Below are positions 51,443-59,497 of a DNA stretch of 64,000 bases, in pieces; position 1 is the stretch's first letter; the number at the start of each line of letters is the position of its first letter. This DNA is from Saccharopolyspora rosea (lineage in GTDB: Bacteria > Actinomycetota > Actinomycetes > Mycobacteriales > Pseudonocardiaceae): contig NZ_CP102826.1 of assembly GCF_025643595.1 (NCBI RefSeq), positions 4,526,001 to 4,590,000 on the forward strand, written 5' to 3'. The notes under the pieces were generated by a model. The model searched no databases, was not told where the DNA came from, and was given only the letters and a program-made list of their open reading frames with translations. A program made the translations under genes and the position numbers.

Positions 51443-52465
51443 TCAGCCCGGCGCGACGGTGCTGCGGCGGCTGGTGGGCACGGCGGTGTGGCTGGTCCCG
51501 TGCAGCGCCGCGTTGAGCGCGTCGATCGCGACCTGGCGCGCCACCCGCGTCGCGTTGCAGTCGCGGAGGCTGTCGAGCATCAGGAAGTCGTGCACCATGC
51601 CGTTCACCCGCACGCTCGTGACGTCGACCCCGGCCAGTCGCAGCTTCGCCGCGTACGCCTCGCCCTCGTCGCGCAGCACGTCGGCCTCGTCGGTGACGAC
51701 GGTGGCGGGCGGCAGGCCGCGAAGCCGGTCGGTGCTCGCCCGCAGCGGTGCGGCGTGGACCTCGGACCGCTGGGCGGGATCGCTGGTGTACTGGTCCCAG
51801 AACCAGCGCATCGCGTCCCGGGTCAGGTAGTACCCCTCGGCGAACTGCTGGTACGACCCGGTGTCGAAGCCCGCGTCGGTGACCGGGTACAACATCACCT
51901 GGGCCCGCAGCGGGATGTCGCCGCGCTCGGCGGCCATCAGCGCGAACACCGCGGCCATGTTGCCGCCGACCGAGTCCCCGCACACCGCGATCCGCGCGGG
52001 GTCCAGCCCGTACTGGTACCCGTCGGAGACCACCCACCGCCCCACGGCGTGGTTCTGCTCGATCTGCGTCGGGTACTTCGCTTCGGGAGCGCGGTCGTAG
52101 ACCGGGAACACGACGGCCGCGTTCGCCCCGACGGCGAGCTCCCGCACCAGCCTGTCGTGGGTGTTCTCGTCGCCGAAGACCCAGCCCGCGCCGTGGATGT
52201 AGAACACCACCGGCAGCGGCTCGCGGGAGCCGCGCGGTTTGACGATGCGGGTGCGCACCGAACCGGTCGGACCACCGCGCACCGTCACCCAGTCCTGTTC
52301 GACCTCGGGTTTCTCGACGCCGTCACCGCTCTGCAGTCCGGCGAGGACCTCCCGCCCCTGCTCCGGCGGCAGCTCGTAGATCCGCGGATGCGACATCGTC
52401 GCCTCGGCGAGCTCCCGCGCGGCCTTCTCCAGCACCGGTTCCGGTGGGTTCGGAAACTGCCCCAT
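51443..52465 (-). CDS. HSL-family alpha/beta hydrolase (esterase)
   Basis: A 340-residue hormone-sensitive-lipase-type carboxylesterase. The oxyanion motif is HGAGWVFGD near residue 98, the nucleophile GDSVGGN near 168, the acid DEADVLRDEGEAYA near 265 and the His in NGMVHDFLML near 295. The oxyanion HGGG is altered to HGAG. The ATG at 52465 has GGAAGGGGG 6 bases upstream. Cytosolic; acts on short acyl esters. Divergent from a DHA2 exporter. Confidence 0.92.
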   Translation of the reverse strand: MGQFPNPPEPVLEKAARELAEATMSHPRIYELPPEQGREVLAGLQSGDGVEKPEVEQDWVTVRGGPTGSVRTRIVKPRGSREPLPVVFYIHGAGWVFGDENTHDRLVRELAVGANAAVVFPVYDRAPEAKYPTQIEQNHAVGRWVVSDGYQYGLDPARIAVCGDSVGGNMAAVFALMAAERGDIPLRAQVMLYPVTDAGFDTGSYQQFAEGYYLTRDAMRWFWDQYTSDPAQRSEVHAAPLRASTDRLRGLPPATVVTDEADVLRDEGEAYAAKLRLAGVDVTSVRVNGMVHDFLMLDSLRDCNATRVARQVAIDALNAALHGTSHTAVPTSRRSTVAPG

Positions 52466-52628
52466 GACGCCCCCTTCCTGTGCCGCCATCCCGCCAGGCT
52501 GCGCCCCGCCACCGATGAACACAATCCGCTGCACCGCGCGGGATCGCGCCGTGATCCGCGTCGCTGCCGCACCCCGGCGCGGCCCGCTGACCTGGACGGT
52601 CACACGGGTGTTCCGCTGTCACATCGGA

Positions 52629-52697
52629 GTTCCTCCTTCCCGGGAGTCGCGATCTGCCCCAGACTGACCGCGATCCGCTTGCCGAGGAAGGAAGAAC
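52629..52697 (+). promoter_or_regulatory. long-range inverted repeat covering the exporter RBS
   Basis: GTTCCTCCTTCC (52629-52640) pairs 11 of 12 with GGAAGGAAGAAC (52686-52697), which is the ribosome binding site of the MFS gene. If transcribed, it could hide the RBS. Confidence 0.4.
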
Positions 52698-54023
52698 GTG
52701 ACCCGATCGTCCACAGTGGCGCGTCTTGCGCCGCTGGCCTCCGCGCAGTTCATGACGGCCGTCGACTTCGACATCGTCTTCGTCGCGCTGCCCGAGATCG
52801 GCCGTCGGCTGGGCTTCTCCACGCACGCCCTGCAGTCGGTCGTCAGCGCCTACACCGTGGTCTTCGGCGGTTTCCTGCTGCTCGGCGGCCGGGCCGCCGA
52901 CCGGTTGGGGGCGCGGCGGACGTTCGCCCTGGGGCTGGCGCTGTTCGGCGCCGCCTCGCTGGCCGCGGGACTGGCGACCGGCCCAGCCTGGCTCGTCGTC
53001 GCCCGCGCCGTGCAGGGGTTCGGTGCCGCGCTGCTCACCCCGTCGACGCTCAAGCTCGTCACGACCGGTTTCCCGGCGGGCCCGCCCCGCGACCGCGCGA
53101 TGGCCGTCTGGGGCGCCGCAGGCGCGTCCGGCGCCGCCGCGGGCGCGCTGGGCGGTGGTGTGCTGACCGGTCTGCTCGGCTGGGAGGCGGTGTTCTTCGT
53201 CAACGTCCCGCTGGTCGCGGCGGCCCTGCTCGCGACGCCGGTGCTGCCGCGCGACGAGGCGGTGCGCGCAGGCCGCTTCGACCTGCCGGGGGCGCTGCTG
53301 GCCACCGCCGGGGCGACCCTCGTGGTGTTCGGCCTGGTCACCGGACCGGACGCGGGGTGGCTGGCGCTCCGCGGCGCCGGGGCGGTGCTGGCCGGTGCGC
53401 TGGTGCTGGGCGGCTGGCTGCTCGTCGAGTCGCGCAGCCGGGACCCGCTGGTGCCGGCGTCGCTGTTCGCCAACCGCCACGTGCTCGCCGCGATCGTCGT
53501 CGTCTTCGTGTTCATGGGAGCGGTGGGCACCGAGTACTACCTGTTCACCACGTACCTGCAGGACGTGCTCGGTTACTCGCCGCTGCGGGCCGGTGTCGCA
53601 TTCCTGCCGCTGGGCGTGTGCAGCGCGGTGGCCTCCGCCAGAGCGGTGCCCCCGGTGCTGCACCGGTTCGGCGTGCGGACCGCGCTGGTGGCCGGCATGA
53701 CCGGCGTCGCGGCCTCGATGGCCGCGCTGGCGCTGGGCATGCCGTCGGGGAACTACTGGGCGGTGCTGCCGGGCGTGCTGCTGTGGGGCGCGTCCGCCGG
53801 TCTGGCGTTCCCGCCGGTCTTCGTGGCGGTGACCACCGGAGTGCCCGCCGAACGGCACGGGGTCGCCTCCGCCCTGGCCTCCACCGCGCAGTACCTCGGC
53901 TCCGCGGTGGGGCTGGCGGCGCTGGTGGCCGTCTCAGGCGCGCCCGCCCCGGGGTTGTGGGCCGCAGCGCTGGTCACCGTCGTCGGGGCCGTGCTCGGCG
54001 CCGTCCTGCTGCGCGGTCGCTGA
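52698..54023 (+). CDS. MFS exporter (DHA2-like)
   Basis: A 441-residue, 12-14 helix drug:proton antiporter. Motif A is GGRAADRLGARR near residue 65. Motif C-like GASGAAAGALGGG near 140 and TPSTLKLVTTGFP precede a second half with YLFTTYLQDVLGYSPLRAG and AVTTGVPAERHGVASALASTAQYLGSAVGLAA, both common in DHA2 exporters. The GTG at 52698 has GAGGAAGGAAG upstream. Its 3' end overlaps the convergent HxlR gene by 90 bp. It probably exports a small molecule under HxlR control. Confidence 0.92.
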   Translation: MTRSSTVARLAPLASAQFMTAVDFDIVFVALPEIGRRLGFSTHALQSVVSAYTVVFGGFLLLGGRAADRLGARRTFALGLALFGAASLAAGLATGPAWLVVARAVQGFGAALLTPSTLKLVTTGFPAGPPRDRAMAVWGAAGASGAAAGALGGGVLTGLLGWEAVFFVNVPLVAAALLATPVLPRDEAVRAGRFDLPGALLATAGATLVVFGLVTGPDAGWLALRGAGAVLAGALVLGGWLLVESRSRDPLVPASLFANRHVLAAIVVVFVFMGAVGTEYYLFTTYLQDVLGYSPLRAGVAFLPLGVCSAVASARAVPPVLHRFGVRTALVAGMTGVAASMAALALGMPSGNYWAVLPGVLLWGASAGLAFPPVFVAVTTGVPAERHGVASALASTAQYLGSAVGLAALVAVSGAPAPGLWAAALVTVVGAVLGAVLLRGR

Positions 54024-54371
54024 CCGGTCGTGCTCGCGGCGCGCCCGCTCGATCGCGTCCTGGTGGCGCCGCGCCCAGTCGGTCAGCGCGGCGAGCGCGG
54101 TGTGCAGTTCCCGGCCGACCGCGGTGAGCGAGTACTCGACCTTCGGCGGCACGGTCGGGTGCACGGTGCGCTCCAGCAGGCCGTCCCGCTCCAGGTTGCG
54201 CAGCGTGAGCGTGAGCATGCGGCGGCTGATCCCCGCGAGTTCGCGCTCCAGTTCGGTGAACCGGACCGGACCCGCCGACGCGGCGAGCAGCACCCCGATG
54301 CTCCACTTCCCGCTGACGCGCTCGATGATCCCGCTCAACGCGCACGCGTCCGCACCCAGCCGCTCGACCAT
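53934..54371 (-). CDS. HxlR family regulator
   Basis: A 145-residue winged-helix regulator with the HxlR marks SGKWSIGVLLAASAGPVRFTELERELAGISRRMLTLTLRNLERDGLLER (residues 20-68) and PPKVEYSLTAVGREL. A TAGGGT -10 box (54390-54395) lies 18 bp before the ATG. The C-terminal 35 residues, low complexity, are antisense to the end of the exporter gene. Likely regulator of the exporter or of the divergent GNAT. Confidence 0.9.
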   Translation of the reverse strand: MVERLGADACALSGIIERVSGKWSIGVLLAASAGPVRFTELERELAGISRRMLTLTLRNLERDGLLERTVHPTVPPKVEYSLTAVGRELHTALAALTDWARRHQDAIERARREHDRSATAQQDGAEHGPDDGDQRCGPQPRGGRA

Positions 54372-54467
54372 CGGTCACCTCCGGAGAACACCCTAGCGGC
54401 GCGGAAAACCGGAGGCGGCGGCCGCGGGGGAGTTGCTAACGTCACGGGGATCACCGGAGGTGGGTTG

Positions 54468-54521
54468 ATGCTTGCCGTTGGCGGCACGTGGACCAGAGCC
54501 GACATCCAGGCCCTGCGCTGA
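54468..54521 (+). CDS. 17-codon leader peptide
   Basis: MLAVGGTWTRADIQALR behind a perfect GGAGG site 7 bases before the ATG, ending 41 bp before the GNAT start. TAACGT at 54437-54442 is a possible -10 box. Position and signal strength suggest a translated upstream frame that may control the GNAT gene. Confidence 0.5.
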   Translation: MLAVGGTWTRADIQALR

Positions 54522-54562
54522 GCGAGGCGAGCGGCGGGGCCCTGCACCGAAAGGTCTCCGCA

Positions 54563-55075
54563 GTGACCGAAACCTGGAAAACCCGGCCGGAAACCCCCTC
54601 CGACGTCACCGCGATCCGCGAGGTCACCCTCGCGGCCTTCCCGACGTCCGAGGAGGCCGACCTGGTCGACGCCCTGCGCGCCGACCGCGACGCCTGGATC
54701 GACGGCCTCTCCCTGGTGGGCACGACCGGTGACGGCGTCGTCGTCGCCCACGCCCTGCTCACCCGCTGCCGGGTCGGCGACGGACCGGCGCTGGCCCTCG
54801 GGCCCTGCTCGGTCCGGCCCGCCCAGCAGCGGCGGGGAGCCGGTTCGGCGACGATCCGCGCCGCGCTCGACGCCGCCCGGGAGCGGTGGGAGAACCTCGT
54901 GGTCGTCCTCGGCCACGCCGAGTACTACCCGAGGTTCGGCTTCACCCCGGCCTCCCGGCGGGGAATCCGCGCGGCGTTCGAGGCCCCGGACGAGGCCCTG
55001 ATGGCCCTCGCCCTGGACCCGGGCCGCCCGGTCCCCTCGGGCGTCATCCGGTACCCGCCGGCCTTCGGCGTCTGA
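54563..55075 (+). CDS. GNAT N-acetyltransferase
   Basis: A 170-residue acetyl-CoA transferase with the GNAT core: VTAIREVTLAAFPTSEEADLVDALR near 14, GPCSVRPAQQRRGAGSATIRAAL near 88 (the pyrophosphate-binding R/Q-x-x-G-x-G/A loop) and VVVLGHAEYYPRFGFTPAS near 120, as in YhbS-like enzymes. The GTG at 54563 has a modest AAGG site. Target amine unknown; resistance or metabolite acetylation is possible. Confidence 0.9.
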   Translation: MTETWKTRPETPSDVTAIREVTLAAFPTSEEADLVDALRADRDAWIDGLSLVGTTGDGVVVAHALLTRCRVGDGPALALGPCSVRPAQQRRGAGSATIRAALDAARERWENLVVVLGHAEYYPRFGFTPASRRGIRAAFEAPDEALMALALDPGRPVPSGVIRYPPAFGV

Positions 55076-55081
55076 TCACCG

Positions 55082-55112
55082 CGGACGGCTGCCCCGCACG
55101 GGCAGCCGTCCG
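55082..55112. terminator. bidirectional hairpin terminator
   Basis: A perfect 13-bp stem (55082-55094 with 55100-55112) and CGCAC loop between the convergent GNAT and NCS1 genes. A variant palindrome, GTCCACTCAGGAC, follows at 55112-55124 over the NCS1 stop. Confidence 0.85.
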
Positions 55113-55117
55113 TCCAC

Positions 55118-56524
55118 TCAGGACTCACGGGGGGCGCGGTGCGCCACCCGACCTCCGCTGTCCACATCGGACGCTCGCAGGTCGTTCCGGCGCCGGGCGC
55201 TGTGCGCGTAGTAGGCGATGCCGCCGACGGCCAGACCGACGACCCAGGACAGGTCCGCGCCGCCGAACAGCTCCGCGAGCGGGCCCTCGTAGACGCTGCT
55301 GTTGATGAACGGCACCTCCGCGGCCATGGAGACCAGGAAGATCACCACGGCACCCCGGTTCCACCGGCCGTACGGCCCGTCCTCGCGGAAGAACGCCTCG
55401 ATGTCGTAGTCGCCGTGCCGGACCAGGTAGTAGTCGGTGAGGTTGATCGCGGTCCAGGGCACCAGCAGGTACAGCAGGATGAGCAGCACGTTCTGGAACA
55501 GCTCCATGGTGTGCGAGCTCACCAGCACCGCGAGCACCGCGGTGACCGCGAGGAAGCAGGTGACGAACACGGCGCGGGCCCGCGGGCCGGGCGAGCTCCC
55601 GCCGCTCGCGGAGACCGCGCTGAGCGCGGTCAGGAACGCGCCGTAGGGGCTGGCGGCGGCGCCGGGAAGTCCGCCCACCAGCAGCGCCGCGACGATCAGC
55701 CAGGACACCGCGGGGAACCGGCCCGCCAGGAAACCGATGGCGTCATCGCCGAGCGCGGAACCGCCGACCACGGCGGCGAACGCGCCGATGACCATGACCC
55801 ACGACCCGCCCACCGCGGCGCCCAGGTAGGTCCACAGGAACGTGGTCCGGGGCGGGGTGTCCTCGGGCAGGTAGCGGGAGTAGTCCGAGACGTACGGGGC
55901 CCAGGTGATCTGCCAGGACGCGAAGATCGAGATGGCCAGCAGCACGGTTCCGGCGCTGACGTGCGCGGCCGCGTGCTGCGCGGGCAGGTGCGCGCCGAGT
56001 TCCACGAACAGCGCCAGGAAGAGCAGTCCGGACACCAGGGCGACGTACTTGCTCACCGCGTGGATCAGCTGGTAACCGACCACGGCGACCACCAGGCTCG
56101 CCAGGTTGGACAGCACCACGCCCACCGGGTACGGCACGGCCAGCCAGTTCTCCAGGGCGTGCCCGGTGACGACGCTGCCCTCCAAGGAGAACCCGAAGTA
56201 CATCACGACCACCACGGCGGCGGGCAGCGCCGCGCCCCGGAAACCGAACTGGGCCCGGCTCTGGATCATCTGCGGGATGCCCAGTCGCGGCCCCTGCACC
56301 GAGTGGTAGGCCATGAACGACCCGCCGAGCAGGTTGCCGACCAGGATCGCGAACACCGCCCACGGCAGGTCGAGCCCGAGGGTGACCGCCAGCGCCCCGT
56401 TGACCAGCCCGGTGATCTGGACGTTGCTGGCGAACCAGAAGGTGAACAGGTGCCACGGCTTTCCGTGGCGCTCCTCCGGCGGCACGTAGTCCACGGACCG
56501 CCGTTCCACGACGTCGTCGCTCAT
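55118..56524 (-). CDS. NCS1 purine/cytosine-type permease
   Basis: A 468-residue, 12-helix nucleobase:cation symporter-1. Seen: PWHLFTFWFASNVQITGLVNGAL near residue 23, GPRLGIPQMIQSRAQFGFRG near 80, SIFASWQITWAPYVSDYSRYLP near 205 and YLLVPWTAINLTDYYLVRHGDYD near 375. Its ATG overlaps the amidohydrolase stop (ATGA), with GGGAGGG upstream. Coupling to an M20 amidohydrolase suggests import of an amide or N-heterocycle that is then hydrolysed. Confidence 0.93.
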   Translation of the reverse strand: MSDDVVERRSVDYVPPEERHGKPWHLFTFWFASNVQITGLVNGALAVTLGLDLPWAVFAILVGNLLGGSFMAYHSVQGPRLGIPQMIQSRAQFGFRGAALPAAVVVVMYFGFSLEGSVVTGHALENWLAVPYPVGVVLSNLASLVVAVVGYQLIHAVSKYVALVSGLLFLALFVELGAHLPAQHAAAHVSAGTVLLAISIFASWQITWAPYVSDYSRYLPEDTPPRTTFLWTYLGAAVGGSWVMVIGAFAAVVGGSALGDDAIGFLAGRFPAVSWLIVAALLVGGLPGAAASPYGAFLTALSAVSASGGSSPGPRARAVFVTCFLAVTAVLAVLVSSHTMELFQNVLLILLYLLVPWTAINLTDYYLVRHGDYDIEAFFREDGPYGRWNRGAVVIFLVSMAAEVPFINSSVYEGPLAELFGGADLSWVVGLAVGGIAYYAHSARRRNDLRASDVDSGGRVAHRAPRES

Positions 56525-57747
56525 CGTCCCTCCCCGGCACCGTCGTGACCACTGTGGACGGAAGCGAGGCGGCGCCACGCGAGTTCGGCGTACATCGCGG
56601 CGCCGTCGGCGAGCACCGCGTCGTCGAAGACGACGTGCGGCGAGTGGTTGCCCGGCGCCTCGCGGTGGTCGCGGTCCGGCGGGCACGCGCCGAGTTGCAG
56701 GATGGTGCCCGGGACCTCCCGCAGCACCCGGGAGAAGTCCTCCGAGGCGGTCAGCGGGCGCGCCATCTCCTGGTAGCGGTCGTCGCCGAACACCTCGCGC
56801 GCCACGTCGGCGGCGAAGCGCGACTCGTCCGGGCACGCCACGGCCGCGGGGTAGCCGAACAGGTAGCGCGCGTCGGCGGTGGCGCCGTGCGCGGCCGCGA
56901 CGTCCTCGCAGAACCGCACCAGCGCCCTGGACAGGTGCTCGCCGACCGCGGGGTCCATGGTGCGCACCCCGACCTCGAAGCTCGCCGTCTCCGGCACGAT
57001 GTTCGACGCGGTCCCGGCGCGCAGCGTCCCGACGTTGACCACGACCGGCTCGGTCGGGTCCACCAGGCGCGCCACGTGACCGGGCAGTTCCTGCACCATC
57101 GCGCACACCGCCGGGACGGGGTTGACGGCCCGGTGCGGCTCCGAACCGTGTCCGCCGGCGCCGCGCACCGCGACCGCGAGCCGGTCGGCCGCCGCCATCA
57201 GCGGCCCGGGCCGGGTGGCGAACCGGCCGTGCGGCCAGTGCGCCGAGCTGACGTGCAGCGCGTAAGCGGCCACCGGGCGATCCCCGGCGGCGTCCAGCAC
57301 GCCCTCGTCGAGCATGTGCCGCGCACCGTCGTGGCCCTCCTCGCCCGGCTGGAACATGAGCACCACGCGCCCGGCGAGCCGGTCCGCGCGCCGCGCCAGC
57401 AGGTGGGCCGCGCCGACGAGCATCGCGGTGTGCATGTCGTGGCCGCAGGCGTGCATCCGCCCGTCGAACCGCGACCGGTAGGGCACGTCCGCCTGCTCGG
57501 TGAGCGGCAGCGCGTCCATGTCGGCCCGCAGCAGCACGACGGGCCCGGGGCGGGAGCCGTGCAGCACCGCGGTCACCGACGACAGGGCCCGGCCCTCGGT
57601 GACGGTCAACGGCAACCCGTCCAGGGCGGCGAGCACCTTGTCGCGCGTGCGCGGCACGTGCAGGCCGACCTCGGGTTCGCGGTGCACGTTCCGGCGCAGC
57701 TCGGCGAGCCAGCTCGCCATCGGCTCGGCGTCCTCCCGCAGATCCAT
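56521..57747 (-). CDS. M20D-type amidohydrolase
   Basis: A 408-residue metal-dependent amidohydrolase of the hippurate/IAA-amino-acid hydrolase group. Metal ligands: HACGHDMHTAM near residue 97 and QPGEEGHDGA near 132; the dimerisation domain holds GGHGSEPHRAVNPV near 195. It hydrolyses N-acyl amino acids or related amides. The ATG at 57747 has GGAGG 6 bases upstream. The next gene, an NCS1 permease, is translationally coupled. The divergent tandem Lrp/AsnC regulator probably controls both. Confidence 0.92.
   Translation of the reverse strand: MDLREDAEPMASWLAELRRNVHREPEVGLHVPRTRDKVLAALDGLPLTVTEGRALSSVTAVLHGSRPGPVVLLRADMDALPLTEQADVPYRSRFDGRMHACGHDMHTAMLVGAAHLLARRADRLAGRVVLMFQPGEEGHDGARHMLDEGVLDAAGDRPVAAYALHVSSAHWPHGRFATRPGPLMAAADRLAVAVRGAGGHGSEPHRAVNPVPAVCAMVQELPGHVARLVDPTEPVVVNVGTLRAGTASNIVPETASFEVGVRTMDPAVGEHLSRALVRFCEDVAAAHGATADARYLFGYPAAVACPDESRFAADVAREVFGDDRYQEMARPLTASEDFSRVLREVPGTILQLGACPPDRDHREAPGNHSPHVVFDDAVLADGAAMYAELAWRRLASVHSGHDGAGEGR
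56547..56559. repeat. interspersed palindrome copy
   Basis: GACCACTGTGGAC inside the last codons of the amidohydrolase gene, about 25 bp from its stop. Confidence 0.6.
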
Positions 57748-57834
57748 CCGCATCCTCCGGAGTCGTCGGGTGTGAGTGCGGACGATCGTGTGCGGCGTGG
57801 TCCGGACACGGCGGGAATAGCATGAATCGGCCAA

Positions 57835-57850
57835 CATCGGCCGGTTGATG
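57835..57850. promoter_or_regulatory. possible Lrp/AsnC operator
   Basis: CATCGGCCGGTTGATG, palindromic at 12 of 16 positions, just before the regulator start; a second ATCGGCC lies 10 bp upstream. Confidence 0.4.
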
Positions 57851-57863
57851 GCGAGGATCGAGC

Positions 57864-58889
57864 ATGATCGACGAACAGGACCTGGCTCTCGTGCACGCGC
57901 TGCAGGTCCGGCCCCGCGCCGCGTGGACGGAGCTCGCCGAGGTGCTGGGGTGCACGCCCGCCACCGCGGCCCGGCGCTGGGAGCGGCTCAGCCGCGGCGG
58001 TGCCGCGTGGGTGGCGGCCGTGCCCGGTCCGCACGCCTCGGCCTTCGTGGCCTTCGTCGGACTGCGGTGCGCCGCGGGCCGGCGGCGGGACGTCGCCGCC
58101 GCGCTGGCGGAGGATCCGGCGGCGGTGACGGTCGAGATCACCGCGGGTGGCCACGAACTGGTCGTGGAGGTCGTCGCACCGGACGTCGCCGCGTTCGGCC
58201 GGTACCTGCTCGACCGGGTCGAACGGCTCCCGGGCGTCACCTCGTCGTCGGTGACCGTCGCGACGTCGATCGTCGGCGAGGCGAGCCGGTGGCGGCTGGA
58301 CGCGCTCGACGCCGGGCAGCTGGGCGAACTCGCCACCGCCGGACCGGGGAGGCGACCACCCCGCCGTCCGTCCGATGTGGACCAGCGGCTGCTGGTGGAG
58401 CTGGGGCGGGACGGCCGGATGCCGTGGCACCGGCTCGCCGAGCGCACCGGCACCAGCGCGGCCACCGCCCGGCGGCGCACCGAACGGCTGTTGGCCAGCG
58501 GGGAGGCCGTGCTGCGGTGCGACATCGCGGCCCCGCGGTTCGAGTGGCCCGTGACCACCTACCTGTGGTGCCGGGTGCCGGCCCCGGACCTGGACGGTGT
58601 GGCGCGCTCGCTGACCACCGCGTCCCGCGTCCGGTTCGTCGCCACCCTCGCGGGCGCGCACAACCTGCTGGTCACCGCCTGGCTCCGCGCGGTGGAGGAG
58701 GTGCACCGCCTGGAGGTCGACCTGGCCGCGCGGCACCCGGCCCTGGAGGTGCTGGACCGCACGATCACGCTCGAATCCCCCAAGCGCATGGGCCGCGTCT
58801 TCGACGGCACCGGACTCGCCGTCCGCACCGTCCCGCTCGGTCCGTGGGGTCACCGGGCGGACCCGAGCGATCCCCGGGACGACGAATAG
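57864..58889 (+). CDS. tandem Lrp/AsnC family regulator
   Basis: A 341-residue regulator made of two Lrp/AsnC modules in series. HTH 1 is in AWTELAEVLGCTPATAARRWERLSRGG (residues 19-45), followed by a RAM-like domain (VTVEITAGGHELVVEVVAPD). HTH 2 is in PWHRLAERTGTSAATARRRTERLLASGE (near 183), followed by a second RAM domain (VRFVATLAGAHNLLVTAWLR). Single-chain double Lrp proteins are known in actinobacteria. Divergent from the amidohydrolase-permease pair, which it likely controls in response to an amino acid or amide. Confidence 0.9.
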   Translation: MIDEQDLALVHALQVRPRAAWTELAEVLGCTPATAARRWERLSRGGAAWVAAVPGPHASAFVAFVGLRCAAGRRRDVAAALAEDPAAVTVEITAGGHELVVEVVAPDVAAFGRYLLDRVERLPGVTSSSVTVATSIVGEASRWRLDALDAGQLGELATAGPGRRPPRRPSDVDQRLLVELGRDGRMPWHRLAERTGTSAATARRRTERLLASGEAVLRCDIAAPRFEWPVTTYLWCRVPAPDLDGVARSLTTASRVRFVATLAGAHNLLVTAWLRAVEEVHRLEVDLAARHPALEVLDRTITLESPKRMGRVFDGTGLAVRTVPLGPWGHRADPSDPRDDE

Positions 58890-58893
58890 CCCT

Positions 58894-58915
58894 TTTCCGG
58901 ATCAAGTCCGAAAAA
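58894..58915. terminator. intrinsic terminator-like hairpin
   Basis: TTTTCCGGA-TCAAG-TCCGAAAA with one bulge, 5 bp after the Lrp gene stop; T and A runs flank the stem. Confidence 0.5.
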
Positions 58916-59071
58916 CCTCCCGGCGACGGGCAGAACGCCCGCGCCGGATGCACCGCCGAGACAGCCGCGACGACCGGCGAAGACCACCCGCGGCGGCGCG
59001 GGGAGAATCCCGGAATCCGAAAACGCGCCGGGCACTCGCGCCGGTGCCGGATCTCGGCCGTCCGCCACCTG

Positions 59072-59100
59072 TTGACCGCGACGTGAACGGTGGCTAGCCT
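59072..59100 (+). promoter_or_regulatory. sigma70-type promoter
   Basis: TTGACC (59072-59077), 17-bp spacer, TAGCCT (59095-59100). It reads towards the permease-racemase genes, with a start near 59107. Confidence 0.65.
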
Positions 59101-59109
59101 GTCGCGCAA

Positions 59110-59135
59110 CGAAATATACATTTCGGTATACGAAA
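59110..59135. promoter_or_regulatory. operator cluster with three half sites
   Basis: CGAAAT-ATAC-ATTTCG (59110-59125) overlaps TTTCG-GTATA-CGAAA (59121-59135), both perfect in their arms. Alternating CGAAA/TTTCG half sites just downstream of the start site suggest repressor binding. Confidence 0.65.
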
Positions 59136-59180
59136 CCGGGTGTGGCAGCGAAGCCCCAGGTGAGCGCAAGGAGAGCCGCG

Positions 59181-59393
59181 ATGGCCGAACGCAGCGCGGT
59201 TGCACGACACCGGTCCCGCCACGTCCGCGGGGTCGCGGCACGACGCCCGGCGGCGGGCCGCACCGAGCGGCGCCCCGGTCACGCCGCGGTCGCCGAGCGG
59301 ACGGAACCCGACCGCTCTCCGCTCACCGGTGTCGGAGCACCTCACCGACATCGCTCTTCCGGGGACCTCCTCCCCTGCTCCACACTCGGCTGA
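59181..59393 (+). CDS. Arg-rich small protein (doubtful)
   Basis: A 70-codon frame with AAGGAGAG 5 bases before its ATG, inside the long 5' region of the permease gene. Very rich in Arg, Ala and Pro, no domain. The ribosome site is good; the composition is not informative. It could be a leader frame. Confidence 0.3.
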   Translation: MAERSAVARHRSRHVRGVAARRPAAGRTERRPGHAAVAERTEPDRSPLTGVGAPHRHRSSGDLLPCSTLG

Positions 59394-59497
59394 CCGACGC
59401 ACCCCGGCACGCACCGAGTCCGAGCCCCGCTCGGAACACCACCACCTCCCTCCGGAACCACCGACAGTTCCCCTGCGGACAACCCGGGAGCAACCAC

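Larger units (their letters stand above)
58890..59497 (+). other. long 5' region of the permease-racemase operon
   Basis: About 600 bp with no certain gene. It holds a terminator-like hairpin (58894-58915), a promoter (59072-59100), an operator cluster (59110-59135) and a doubtful 70-codon frame (59181-59393). Confidence 0.6.

Noticed and set aside
50669..54127. An 1152-codon rightward open frame
   Set aside because: Out-of-frame shadow over the binding-protein, esterase and exporter genes; low-complexity Arg/Gly/Pro sequence.
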